Shown piece by piece: positions 7,251 through 15,141 of a stretch of 64,000 bases of DNA. The notes beneath the pieces are model-generated. The model saw only the letters and a list, made by a program, of their open reading frames with translations, was not told the DNA's origin and made no database searches. The position numbers were made by a program, and so were the translations under genes. Each line of letters opens with the position of its first letter. Positions within the stretch are counted from its first letter, which is position 1. Source of the stretch: Azorhizobium doebereinerae UFLA1-100 (lineage in GTDB: Bacteria > Pseudomonadota > Alphaproteobacteria > Rhizobiales > Xanthobacteraceae); NCBI RefSeq assembly GCF_000473085.1, contig NZ_AXBA01000011.1, positions 47,886-111,885 of the forward strand. The letters are read 5' to 3'.

Positions 7251-9626
7251 TCAGATCGTGCCGAGCGCCTTCAGCAGGCGGGCGGGCGTCATCGGGATCT
7301 GGGCGATGCGCGCGCCGAACGGGCTCATCGCATCATTGACGGCGTTGAGCGCGGCGGCGGAAGCCGCAGCGGTGCCGGCCTCGCCGCAGCCCTTGGCGCC
7401 GAGCTCGGTATCGGCGGTCGGCGTCTCGATATGGCCGACCACGATGTCGGGCATCTCGCATGCCATCGGCACCAGATAATCGGCGAGCGAGCCGTTGGTC
7501 AGCTGGCCGTTCTCGTCGTACCGGCATTCCTCGAAGAAGGCCGCGCCGAGGCCCTGCACCACCCCGCCGCGCACCTGCTCGTCGACCAGCAGCGGATTGA
7601 TGATGCGGCCGCAATCCTCGACCACCCAGTGCTTCAGGATCTTGACGAAGCCGGTCTCGACGTCGAGCTCCACATGGCAGCCCTGAACGCCGTTGGTGAA
7701 GGCGAAGGGATAGCCCTGCGGGGCATGGTGATGAGCGACGGAAAGCTGGGCGCTGAGGTCGCGCGGCAGCGTGTCGGAGCGGAAATAGGCGATGCGCGCG
7801 ACCTCGGAGAGGCTGACGCGTTCGGTGCCCGAGGCTGCATCGACGACGACGCCGTCGCGCATGTCGAGTTCGCCGGCCTGCGCCTGGAGGATCGAGGCGG
7901 CGATGGCGAGCACGTTGCCGCGGAGCTTGCGGGCCGCCTGGAGCGCCGTCTCGCCGCCGATGCCGGCGCCGCGACAGGCCCAGGTCGCACCGCCGTGCGG
8001 GGTGGTCTCGGTGTCGCCGGTGATGACGCGGACCCGTTCGCGCGGAACGCCGAGCTGGTCGGCGACGACCTGGCCGACGATGGTCTCGGTGCCCTGGCCC
8101 TGCTCGGTCACGGAGATCTGGCAGCGGACCTCGCCCGACGGCGTCACGGTGAGGATCGCGCCGTCCTGGGCCGAGATGCGCGCTCCGCCGATGCCGTAGA
8201 AGGCCGGGCTCGGGTTGGAGATTTCGACGAAGCTGGCGATGCCGATGCCGCGATGGATGCCCCGCTGGCGCAGCGCCGCCTGCTCCGCGCGCAAGCCGTC
8301 ATAGTCCATCATTGCCTTGAGCTTGGCGAGGCTCGCCTGATGCGACAGGGCCTCGAACTGGTAGCCGGTGGGCGAGGCGCAGGGGTAGGCGTCGTCGGCG
8401 ATGAGGTTGCGTTCGCGCATCGCCACCGGGTCGAGCCCGACCTTGGCCGCCGCAAGGTCGACGAGCCGCTCGGTGACGGCGCAGGCGATGGGATGCCCCA
8501 CCGCGCGGTACTGGCTGGTCTGCACCTTGTTCTGGAAGACGACGGAAAGTTCGGCGCGGTAGCTGTGGAAGCGATAGGGCGCGCCCATCAGCCGGATGAC
8601 CTGATTGCCCTCGACGGCGCTGGTGCGCGGATAGGTCGAGAACGCGCCGATGGCGGTGACGTCGTCCACATCCATCGCCAGGATGGTGCCGTCGTCGTCG
8701 AGCGCCATGCGGGCCCGGACGCGGTGGTCGCGGGCATGGATGTCGGAGACGAAGGCCTCGATCCGGTCGGCGACATATTTCACCGGCCGGCCACAGAGCA
8801 TGCTCAGGCCCACCACGGCCATGTCCTCCGGATAGACATGCAGCTTCATGCCGAAGGAGCCGCCGATATCCGGCGCGACCACGCGCACGCTGGCCTCGGG
8901 GATGCCGTAGTGCCGGGAATAGAGATCCTGGAACTGGTAGGGGGTCTGCGTGGCGTGATGGACCGTGAGCTTGCCCTCGCTGGGGTCCCAGTCGGCGAGG
9001 ATGGCGCGCGGCTCCAGCGTCACGGCCGTGTGCCGACCGAAATGGAATTCTTCCTCGACCACGTGGGCGGCATCGGCGAAGACGCCGTCGATGCCACCGG
9101 TGTCGAGACGGCTCCCGAAGCAGAGATTGTCCGCGACGGCGAGGGCGGCCCGGTCCGCGCCGGGCGCGCGGGCATGGTCGACCTCGACCACCGCCGGCAG
9201 TTCCTCGAACGCGACGGTGACCGCTTCGGCCGCGTCCTCAGCCTGCGCGCGCGTCTCCGCGACGATCGCGACCACCGCCTGGCCGGACCACAGCACTTCT
9301 TCGATGGGCAGCGGCAGTTGCGGTGCCGACTTCATGCCCTTGAAATGATCGAGCGTGCCGGTCCAGGGCGTGCACAGCCGGGCCAGATCTGGCCCGGTCG
9401 CGACGAGCCGCACGCCCGGCATCGCGCGGGCCGCCTCCGCATCGATCGAGACGATGCGCGCATGGGCATAAGGGCTGCGCAGAAAGGCGACGTGCAGCAT
9501 GCGCAGCAGCACGAGGTCCGTGACGTAGCGCCCGCGTCCGGCGAGCAGCCGCGCCGCGTTCGGTCGCGAGACCGAGCGGCCGATATAGGAGTTCGGGCGG
9601 TCGAGCGCGCCGAGGGGGGCGTTCAT
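7251..9626 (-). CDS. Xanthine-oxidase-family molybdopterin-binding large subunit (CoxL-like)
   Basis: A 791-residue molybdenum-cofactor subunit of a three-subunit hydroxylase. It opens with the ALDRPNSYIGRSVSRPNAAR domain and ends with the GAKGCGEAGTAAASAAALNA segment that contributes the catalytic Glu (GCGEAG). The active-site loop reads QYRAVGHPIA, which is neither the AYRCSFR of form I CO dehydrogenases nor the AYRGAGR of form II, so CO oxidation is unlikely. A hydroxylase of an N-heterocycle or aromatic is more plausible. The start overlaps the small-subunit stop (ATGA). Linked to a LIV importer and CoxG. Confidence 0.88.
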   Translation of the reverse strand: MNAPLGALDRPNSYIGRSVSRPNAARLLAGRGRYVTDLVLLRMLHVAFLRSPYAHARIVSIDAEAARAMPGVRLVATGPDLARLCTPWTGTLDHFKGMKSAPQLPLPIEEVLWSGQAVVAIVAETRAQAEDAAEAVTVAFEELPAVVEVDHARAPGADRAALAVADNLCFGSRLDTGGIDGVFADAAHVVEEEFHFGRHTAVTLEPRAILADWDPSEGKLTVHHATQTPYQFQDLYSRHYGIPEASVRVVAPDIGGSFGMKLHVYPEDMAVVGLSMLCGRPVKYVADRIEAFVSDIHARDHRVRARMALDDDGTILAMDVDDVTAIGAFSTYPRTSAVEGNQVIRLMGAPYRFHSYRAELSVVFQNKVQTSQYRAVGHPIACAVTERLVDLAAAKVGLDPVAMRERNLIADDAYPCASPTGYQFEALSHQASLAKLKAMMDYDGLRAEQAALRQRGIHRGIGIASFVEISNPSPAFYGIGGARISAQDGAILTVTPSGEVRCQISVTEQGQGTETIVGQVVADQLGVPRERVRVITGDTETTPHGGATWACRGAGIGGETALQAARKLRGNVLAIAASILQAQAGELDMRDGVVVDAASGTERVSLSEVARIAYFRSDTLPRDLSAQLSVAHHHAPQGYPFAFTNGVQGCHVELDVETGFVKILKHWVVEDCGRIINPLLVDEQVRGGVVQGLGAAFFEECRYDENGQLTNGSLADYLVPMACEMPDIVVGHIETPTADTELGAKGCGEAGTAAASAAALNAVNDAMSPFGARIAQIPMTPARLLKALGTI

Positions 9627-10132
9627 GCCGGCTCCTCCGCCATAGAGGACGCCGCTTCGCCCGCCCGGCGGCGTGCGACCGTCTCGATGGCGTCGACGAT
9701 CGCTTCATAGCCGGTGCAGCGGCAGTAATTGCCGGAGAGCGCGTCGCGGATTTCCTCGCGGCTCGGCATCGCGCAGCGGCTGAGCAGCCCGTGCGCCGCG
9801 ACCAGCATGCCCGGCGTGCAGAAGCCGCATTGCAGGGCGTTGCGTGTGTGGAAGACACTTTGCAGATCGGCGATCGCGGCGCTCTCGGTCAAGCCCTCCA
9901 CCGTCTGGATGGTGGCGCCGGCGGCCTGCACGGCGAAGATCAGGCAGGCATGGACGGGCAGGCCGTCCAGCATGACGAGGCAGGCGCCGCAGGCGCCCAT
10001 CTCGCAGCCGGCATGGGTTCCGGTCAGGCCGAGGTCGCGGCGCAGGAAATCGGCCAGCGTCTCGCGCGGCTCGACGCGGCGGGTCAGCTCCTCGCCATTG
10101 ACCGACAGGGTGATGGGCAGGTGCGCGCTCAT
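9623..10132 (-). CDS. (2Fe-2S)-binding small subunit of the Mo-hydroxylase (CoxS-like)
   Basis: A 169-residue iron-sulfur subunit. The plant-type [2Fe-2S] ligands are C43, C48, C51 and C63 (GCEMGACGACL), and the second cluster in the helical domain uses C102, C105, C137 and C139 (CGFCTPGM and CRCTGY). It relays electrons from the Mo subunit to the FAD subunit. Its stop overlaps the large-subunit start and its start overlaps the FAD-subunit stop, so the three are translationally coupled. Confidence 0.92.
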   Translation of the reverse strand: MSAHLPITLSVNGEELTRRVEPRETLADFLRRDLGLTGTHAGCEMGACGACLVMLDGLPVHACLIFAVQAAGATIQTVEGLTESAAIADLQSVFHTRNALQCGFCTPGMLVAAHGLLSRCAMPSREEIRDALSGNYCRCTGYEAIVDAIETVARRRAGEAASSMAEEPA

Positions 10133-10989
10133 GCTGCCGCCGCGATCTTGCCGAGCAGGCGCCCCAGCAGCACACGGGCGAGGTGCAGCCGCATTGCCGC
10201 CGGCACCTGCTCGTCGTCCGCCGGATCGAGATCGGAGGCCAGCGCCGCCTGTGCGTCGCGGATCGCGGCGGCGTCGAGGGGCCGCCCGTTCAGGGCGGCC
10301 TCCGCCGCGCGGGCGCGCAGCGGCGTGGAGCCGACGGACAGGAAGGCGATGCGCGCTTCGTTCACGACATCGGCGGGCAGGGCGAGCATCACGCCGCAGC
10401 CGACGATGGCGTAGTCGCCGCGCCGGCGCGCGAACTCGTCGAAGGCGCAGCGATGCCCAGGGCGCGCGACGGGGATGTGGATGGCCACCAGCAATTCGCC
10501 GGGCTCGATCGCCGTCTGGTAGAGGTCCTGGAAGAAGTCCGTCGCCGGCACCCGTCGCCGGCCCGCCGGACCGGCGATCTCCATCTCGGCCGCGACGGCG
10601 AGCATCATCGCCGGAAATTCTGAGGCCGGGTCCGCCAAGGCGATGCTGCCGCCGAGCGTGCCGCGGTTGCGGATCGCCGGATGCGCGACGAAGGGTGCGG
10701 CCAGCGCCAGCAGGGGCGCGCAGGCCGCGATCAGCGGGTGGTCGTGGACCTCCACATGCCGCGTCAGCGCGCCGAGGCGCAGCCACTCGCCGTCCTGCGA
10801 GATGCCGCGCAGCTCGGCGATCCGGCCGATATCGACAAGGCATTCCGGGGCTTGCAGGCGCAGGGCCAGCGCCGGGACCAGGCTCTGCCCGCCGGCAATG
10901 AAGCTCGCTTCGCTTCCCGCCGCGGCGAAAGCGTCCAGAGCCTCCGCGACGGTCGCGGGGCACACATAGCTGAAGGCCCGGGCTTTCAA
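10129..10989 (-). CDS. FAD-binding medium subunit of the Mo-hydroxylase (CoxM-like)
   Basis: A protein of about 286 residues of the FAD_binding_5/CO_deh_flav_C architecture. FAD-binding motifs are AGGQSLVPALALR and the TLGGSIALADPASEFPAM loop. I chose a TTG start at 10989 because LKARAFSYV matches the usual N-terminus of the family and GGAG lies 10 bases upstream. The only upstream ATG (11037) lies inside a duplicated operator and has no clear ribosome site. First gene of the operon that runs down to 2126. Confidence 0.88.
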   Translation of the reverse strand: MKARAFSYVCPATVAEALDAFAAAGSEASFIAGGQSLVPALALRLQAPECLVDIGRIAELRGISQDGEWLRLGALTRHVEVHDHPLIAACAPLLALAAPFVAHPAIRNRGTLGGSIALADPASEFPAMMLAVAAEMEIAGPAGRRRVPATDFFQDLYQTAIEPGELLVAIHIPVARPGHRCAFDEFARRRGDYAIVGCGVMLALPADVVNEARIAFLSVGSTPLRARAAEAALNGRPLDAAAIRDAQAALASDLDPADDEQVPAAMRLHLARVLLGRLLGKIAAAA

Positions 10990-11032
10990 GGCTGCCGAAC
11001 TCCGATGACACGTTTCCAGGTCCAGATTTGTA

Positions 11033-11048
11033 ACCATCTGGTCTCAAA
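11033..11048. promoter_or_regulatory. TetR-type operator, copy 1
   Basis: The 16-bp sequence ACCATCTGGTCTCAAA occurs here and again at 11087-11102, both in the same orientation and 54 bp apart. Its core is an inverted repeat around TC (ACCA/TGGT). It sits in the leader or promoter of the hydroxylase operon, so binding would repress that operon. Confidence 0.6.
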
Positions 11049-11086
11049 ATGAACGCACGACATCTGGAGGGCGTCAAGTTAAAATG

Positions 11087-11102
11087 ACCATCTGGTCTCA
11101 AA
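11087..11102. promoter_or_regulatory. TetR-type operator, copy 2
   Basis: Exact 16-bp repeat of the 11033 element; here the core extends to GACCA-TC-TGGTC, a 5-bp perfect inverted repeat. It lies 53 bases upstream of the TetR-family start codon, suggesting autorepression together with control of the divergent operon. Confidence 0.6.
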
Positions 11103-11154
11103 TTTGCCGTGGCGGATCATGGCGTTGTATTCGCGTGGACATAACGGAGCGGGA

Positions 11155-11847
11155 ATGACGGCCTCGGAAGACATGACGGACATCCGCCCGCGCCGGCGCA
11201 ACATGCGGGCGCCGGAGCGGGAGCAGGCAATCCTGAACGCGGCGATCCGCTTCTTCGCCGAGCAGGGGTTCGAAGGCCAGACCCGCGAACTCGCCAAGCG
11301 CATGGGCATCACCCATTCCGCGATCTACCGGCACTTCCCGAGCAAGGAGGTCTTGATCGAGCGGGTCTACGAGCACGTCTATCTCAGCCGCTGGCAACCC
11401 TCATGGGCGCCGCTGATCGTGGACAGGTCGCGTCCGCTCGAAGCCCGGCTGGACCAGTTCTATCGCGAGTATGTCGCCCGCGTGTTCGATCATGACTGGG
11501 TCAGGATCTTCGTCTTCTCGGGACTGCGGGCCGTCGACATCACCGGCCGCTATCTCGACATCGTCAGGCGCGAGATCATCGAGCCGGCCTGCGTCGAGCT
11601 GCGCCAGGAACTTGGCCTTCCCGGCCGGGATGAGCGTCCGCTCACGGAGCGGGAGACCGAGATGTTCTGGGGCCTCCACGGCCGCATCTTCTACATCGCG
11701 ATCCGCCGCTACGTGTACCAGACGCGGACGCCGGAGCGGCTGGACGACATCGTCGCGGATGCCGTGCGCGGCTTCTTCATTGGCGCGCGGAGCATGGCCC
11801 CTGATCTCGTTCGACGCGGGGAGGCGGTGGCGGGGGGCGGCGCTTAG
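11155..11847 (+). CDS. TetR/AcrR-family transcriptional regulator
   Basis: A 230-residue regulator. The helix-turn-helix occupies roughly residues 20-65 (AILNAAIRFFAEQGFEGQTR, then GITHSAIYRHFPSKEVL). The C-terminal ligand-binding domain is all-helical and not assignable to a named subgroup. The start at 11155 has a good ribosome site (GGAGCGGGA). It is divergent from the Mo-hydroxylase/LIV operon and separated from it by two copies of a 16-bp operator, so it is the likely local repressor, released by the pathway substrate. Confidence 0.9.
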   Translation: MTASEDMTDIRPRRRNMRAPEREQAILNAAIRFFAEQGFEGQTRELAKRMGITHSAIYRHFPSKEVLIERVYEHVYLSRWQPSWAPLIVDRSRPLEARLDQFYREYVARVFDHDWVRIFVFSGLRAVDITGRYLDIVRREIIEPACVELRQELGLPGRDERPLTERETEMFWGLHGRIFYIAIRRYVYQTRTPERLDDIVADAVRGFFIGARSMAPDLVRRGEAVAGGGA

Positions 11848-11874
11848 CCGTGTCCGGCGGGTGCGCCGGGTGCC

Positions 11875-12765
11875 TCAGTCCACGGCCTCGACATAGGTCG
11901 CGGAAATCCGGCCGATCTGCGCGTCGGCCTCCTCCGGGATGAGGATCGGGGCGCGGCTGGCCCCCACGTCCGGCGCGGCGTGCCGCAAGGCCCGCTTCAC
12001 GACGGCCGGCGGGAAGCCGAGGGCATAAAGCTCCGCCCGCAGCGTGCTGAACCGGGCTTGAGCCGCCTCCGCCGCGGCGTGATCGCCGCGCACGAAGGCC
12101 GCATAGATGGCGTTCAGCGTCTCGGGCGCGACATTTCCAAGCCCGGAAATGGAGCCGGCGGCTCCGTTGCGGAGGCCGTGCAGGACCAGCGAATCCGGGC
12201 CGACGAGCACGTCGAAATCATCGCGCCCCCGGGCGATGGCGAGGAAGCTGTCGAGGCTGTCCTTTGAGCCTGCGCTGTCCTTGATGCCGATGATGTTGGG
12301 GTGATCCGCAAGGATGTCGGCGGTCTCGGGCGCGATCGTGTTCCCGGTCCGGGCCGGAATATTGTAGAGATAGAGGGGCTTGGACAAGGCGTCGGCAATC
12401 CGCCGGTAATGGGCGATGAGTTCGGCCTGCGAGCAGGCGATGAAGGAGGGCGTGATCGCCGACAAGGCGCGCACGCCGAGCCGTTCGATCTCCTTGCCGA
12501 GCGCGATGGTCTCGCGGGTGGACACCTCCCCGACATGGGCCAGCACCGGCACCTGGCCGGCGGCGGCATCCACGCTGATCTCGGCCACGCGGACCTTCTC
12601 CGCGAAGGAGAGGGCATAGAACTCCCCGTTCGTGCCGGCGCAGAACACGCCGTTGCCGGCCTTGGCCTGCCGGGCCACCTGGCGGCGCAGCGCGGCGGGC
12701 GCGACCGCCTCGGTCTCGTCGAAGGGCGTGACGATGGCAACAAACGGGCCGGTGATCTTGGTCAT
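11875..12765 (-). CDS. Dihydrodipicolinate synthase/N-acetylneuraminate lyase family aldolase
   Basis: A 296-residue class I aldolase of the DapA/NAL family, a (beta/alpha)8 barrel. The GTNGE motif near residue 48, the Tyr of YLYNIPARTG and the Schiff-base Lys of IIGIKDSAGS are all present. These enzymes cleave or form pyruvate-containing 2-keto acids; neighbouring genes point to sugar-acid catabolism rather than lysine synthesis. GAGG precedes the ATG at 12765. It has its own promoter carrying the same operator as the divergent sugar-acid operon at 14 kb. Confidence 0.88.
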   Translation of the reverse strand: MTKITGPFVAIVTPFDETEAVAPAALRRQVARQAKAGNGVFCAGTNGEFYALSFAEKVRVAEISVDAAAGQVPVLAHVGEVSTRETIALGKEIERLGVRALSAITPSFIACSQAELIAHYRRIADALSKPLYLYNIPARTGNTIAPETADILADHPNIIGIKDSAGSKDSLDSFLAIARGRDDFDVLVGPDSLVLHGLRNGAAGSISGLGNVAPETLNAIYAAFVRGDHAAAEAAQARFSTLRAELYALGFPPAVVKRALRHAAPDVGASRAPILIPEEADAQIGRISATYVEAVD

Positions 12766-12789
12766 GTCCTCAAATCCCAGACTGTGAGC

Positions 12790-12834
12790 GGCAATGATCG
12801 GAGGGGCGATGATCGGAGCGGCAACGATCGGCGC
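12790..12834. repeat. Three 15-bp tandem repeats in the leader of the DapA-like gene
   Basis: Three consecutive units with the pattern GGCRAYGATCGGMGS at 12790-12804, 12805-12819 and 12820-12834. They lie between the predicted promoter and the start codon of the aldolase gene. Function unknown. Confidence 0.6.
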
Positions 12835-12917
12835 GGACCGCGCGCATCCGGCCGGCGATGCCCTCCTGAGCCGCCGCTTGCTTGGCAGCCTCAAGTCCTA
12901 GATTTGGGACGTGCATC

Positions 12918-12933
12918 TGTCAACATGTTGTAA
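12918..12933. promoter_or_regulatory. GntR operator at the DapA-like gene promoter
   Basis: TGTCAACATGTTGTAA, built on the perfect palindrome CAACATGTTG. On the minus strand it contains the perfect -35 hexamer TTGACA, followed after 17 bases by TAGGAC at 12895-12900 as a weak -10. The identical 16-mer occurs in reverse orientation at 13785-13800. Binding would block RNA polymerase. Confidence 0.7.
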
Positions 12934-12954
12934 CTTCTGCTGCGCCGGGCGGCG

Positions 12955-13689
12955 TCAAAGCGCCAGGTCAAGAACCTTGCCCTCGAACAGGCGGTCGTAT
13001 GAGCCCTGGATGTGCCGCCGCATCATGTCGCGCGCGGCGTGCGCGTCGCGATCGCGGATGGCCGTGAAGATGGCGGCGTGTTCCTCCAGCACGCCGGCGA
13101 GATCGCCGGACGGGCCGAGCAGGGACAGGCCGTGGAGCTTCATGCCCACGGTGATGTGCTCCTTCAGCGCCTGCATCGAGGACAGGAAGAAGTAATTGTT
13201 GGCGGCCTCGGCGATGGCGATGTGGAAGGCGTAGTCCGCGTCCTCGCGATGCCGGTGGGCATAGGTGGTGTCGCGCAGCAGATCGAGCGCGCGCTCAATG
13301 GTTTCAAGCGCGGCGCCATTGTGCCGCTGGGCGGCGTAGAAGGCGTTGGCGGGCTCCACCTCAAGGCGGAATTCGTAGCAGCGCTGCACGTCGGCGATGG
13401 TGCCCACCGGCGCGTAGGTCAGCGCCTTGCCCGTCTCGGGCTCGGGTCCGCGCACGAAGGTGCCGGCGCCCTGGCGGGAGAACACCAGCCCGTCCTCCCG
13501 CAGCCGGCGCAGGGCCTCCCGGATCACCGGACGCGACACGCCGAAGATGGCCGAAAGATCGTGCTCGCCCGGTAGCCGCGAATGGGGCGCGTATTCCCGC
13601 GAGGCGATGCGCGCCCGCAATTGATGATGCACGCGCTGGACCAAAGGAGAAGGCGGGGCGGGGGCGGGAGCGGGAGCGGTACGGGCCAT
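12955..13689 (-). CDS. GntR-family regulator, FadR/FCD subgroup
   Basis: A 244-residue regulator with a proline/alanine-rich N-terminus (12 residues), a winged helix (about 15-80; FGVSRPVIREALRRLREDGL) and an FCD effector domain with metal-binding Asp/His residues (CYEFRLEVEPANAFYA, then DYAFHIAIAEAANN). FCD regulators are usually repressors released by sugar acids or carboxylates. It lies between two transcription units that share the same operator, and a weaker related sequence (about 13700-13722) covers its own promoter. Confidence 0.9.
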   Translation of the reverse strand: MARTAPAPAPAPPSPLVQRVHHQLRARIASREYAPHSRLPGEHDLSAIFGVSRPVIREALRRLREDGLVFSRQGAGTFVRGPEPETGKALTYAPVGTIADVQRCYEFRLEVEPANAFYAAQRHNGAALETIERALDLLRDTTYAHRHREDADYAFHIAIAEAANNYFFLSSMQALKEHITVGMKLHGLSLLGPSGDLAGVLEEHAAIFTAIRDRDAHAARDMMRRHIQGSYDRLFEGKVLDLAL

Positions 13690-13998
13690 GCGGTATAAAT
13701 TACAAGTCGTGACATGTTCGTCAAGGCGCAAACCAGAGTGGGCCACGGCGCAAACGGAAAATAGGCTCTCCACGGCTTGTGATATTACAACATGTTGACA
13801 TCGTCGCCGAGCTGCGTTTGACTTCCCGAAACGGCCCGCCAGAGGCCCAGGGAAGGAGACGTCCAGGCTTCAGCCGCATGCCCGGCTTTCGCCCAGACGC
13901 GTCCGCCCCGTCGATATCAATGCGCATGGGTGGATGATGCCGAAGGCTTGGGTCGCGATGGTGCATTGGGCTGCCGGCATCGGCGCGCGGAAGCGGGG
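13690..13998. other. Intergenic control region between the GntR gene and the sugar-acid operon
   Basis: Roughly 309 bases without a gene. It contains the GntR operator at 13785-13800, a degenerate operator-like sequence near 13700-13722 close to the GntR start, and the plus-strand promoter. No other structure is evident. Confidence 0.5.
13785..13800. promoter_or_regulatory. GntR operator at the sugar-acid operon promoter
   Basis: TTACAACATGTTGACA is the exact reverse complement of the element at 12918-12933. On the plus strand its last six bases form a perfect -35 (TTGACA, 13795-13800), followed after 17 bases by a weak -10 (TTGACT, 13818-13823). Both transcription units flanking the GntR gene therefore have the same operator-over--35 design. 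Confidence 0.7.
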
Positions 13999-15141
13999 AT
14001 GACGGCGATGCCCCGGCTTTCCCTGCGCCTGCTTGCCGATGACCTGACCGGCGCGCTCGACAGCGCGGCGGCGTTCGCGTCGGCGGAAGCTCCGGTGCCG
14101 GTGGTGTGGCGGGGCGAGATTCCGGAGCACGGCTCGGTCGCCTTCGACAGCGCCACGCGTGAGATTTCGGCGGCACAGGCCCGATTGGCGGTTCGCGCGC
14201 TGGCGCCGCGCCTTTGGCACTTCCGCTCGGGTCTGGCTTTCAAGAAGGTGGACAGCCTGCTGCGGGGGCATGAGGCCGCAGAATTGTGCGCCATCGTCGA
14301 CTGGCTGCAACCGGATCACTGCATCGTGGCCCCGGCGTTTCCGGCCCAGAACCGGGTGACGCACGGCGGGCGGCAATGGGCGGGCGCGACACCGGGCGAG
14401 ATCTGCGTCGAGACCGACCTTGTGGCCGATCTCGTCCGCGCCGACCTGGCGGTGCATGTGGCGGAGCCGGGTGATCCGGTGCCGCGCGGCGTGAGCTTCT
14501 GGAATGCGCGGACGGATGCGGATCTCGATCTCGTCGTGGCACGCGCCGATGGCCCTGAGCGCACCCTTTGGGTGGGGAGCGGCGGCCTTGCCGCCGCGCT
14601 CGCTCGCCGGAGCCGTGGGCAAGAGGCGCGCGCGCAGGAGATGCGCCGCCCCGTCCGCCCACCGCTGGGCCGTCCCGTCCTCGGCCTGATCGGCTCGGAC
14701 CAGGCGGTCGCGCGCCGGCAATTGGAGCGTCTCGGGCGCAATCATGTGGTCTTGGCGCAGGGCGGGGAGGGCGAACTGGCACGCCTGCTCGCCGCCGAGG
14801 GCGTGGGCTTCGCCAGCGTGGCGCTAGCGGATGGGCTCGACCGGCGGCGGGCGGCGGCGGAGATCGCCGGCCGCTTCGCGCGGCTGGCGGATGGGCTTCC
14901 CCCTCCGGGCACCCTGGTCGTGGCCGGGGGCGAGACCTTGAGAGGGGTGTGCGACCATCTCGGTACGGCGCGGCTCGACGTCATCGGCGAGATGATGCCG
15001 GGCATTCCGTGCTCGGTGATGCGCGGCGGCCGCTGGGACGGCGTGGCCGTGGTCTCGAAATCCGGGGCGTTCGGCGGTCCCGATATCCTGAAACAGATCG
15101 TTACCGGCGAAGTGGCCGCGATAGCTGGAGCAGCAGCATGA
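13999..15141 (+). CDS. Four-carbon acid sugar kinase (DUF1537 family)
   Basis: A 380-residue ATP-dependent kinase of the DUF1537 family. The N-terminal substrate domain begins LRLLADDLTGALDSAAAFA and contains KKVDSLLRG; the C-terminal nucleotide domain has GGETLRGVC and the VSKSGAFGG ending. Family members paired with PdxA2 phosphorylate D-threonate or D-erythronate at O4. The start at 13999 has GGAAG upstream; 14008 is an alternative. The next gene starts within its stop (ATGA), so the pair is coupled. First gene of the GntR-controlled operon. Confidence 0.88.
   Translation: MTAMPRLSLRLLADDLTGALDSAAAFASAEAPVPVVWRGEIPEHGSVAFDSATREISAAQARLAVRALAPRLWHFRSGLAFKKVDSLLRGHEAAELCAIVDWLQPDHCIVAPAFPAQNRVTHGGRQWAGATPGEICVETDLVADLVRADLAVHVAEPGDPVPRGVSFWNARTDADLDLVVARADGPERTLWVGSGGLAAALARRSRGQEARAQEMRRPVRPPLGRPVLGLIGSDQAVARRQLERLGRNHVVLAQGGEGELARLLAAEGVGFASVALADGLDRRRAAAEIAGRFARLADGLPPPGTLVVAGGETLRGVCDHLGTARLDVIGEMMPGIPCSVMRGGRWDGVAVVSKSGAFGGPDILKQIVTGEVAAIAGAAA

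Noticed and set aside
7170-9710. An 846-residue plus-strand open frame
   Set aside because: Opposite the Mo-hydroxylase large subunit; no protein family features.
7251-11037. Aerobic carbon monoxide dehydrogenase (coxMSL)
   Set aside because: Subunit architecture fits, but the active-site loop YRAVGHP matches neither form I nor form II CODH, and a LIV importer is in the operon.
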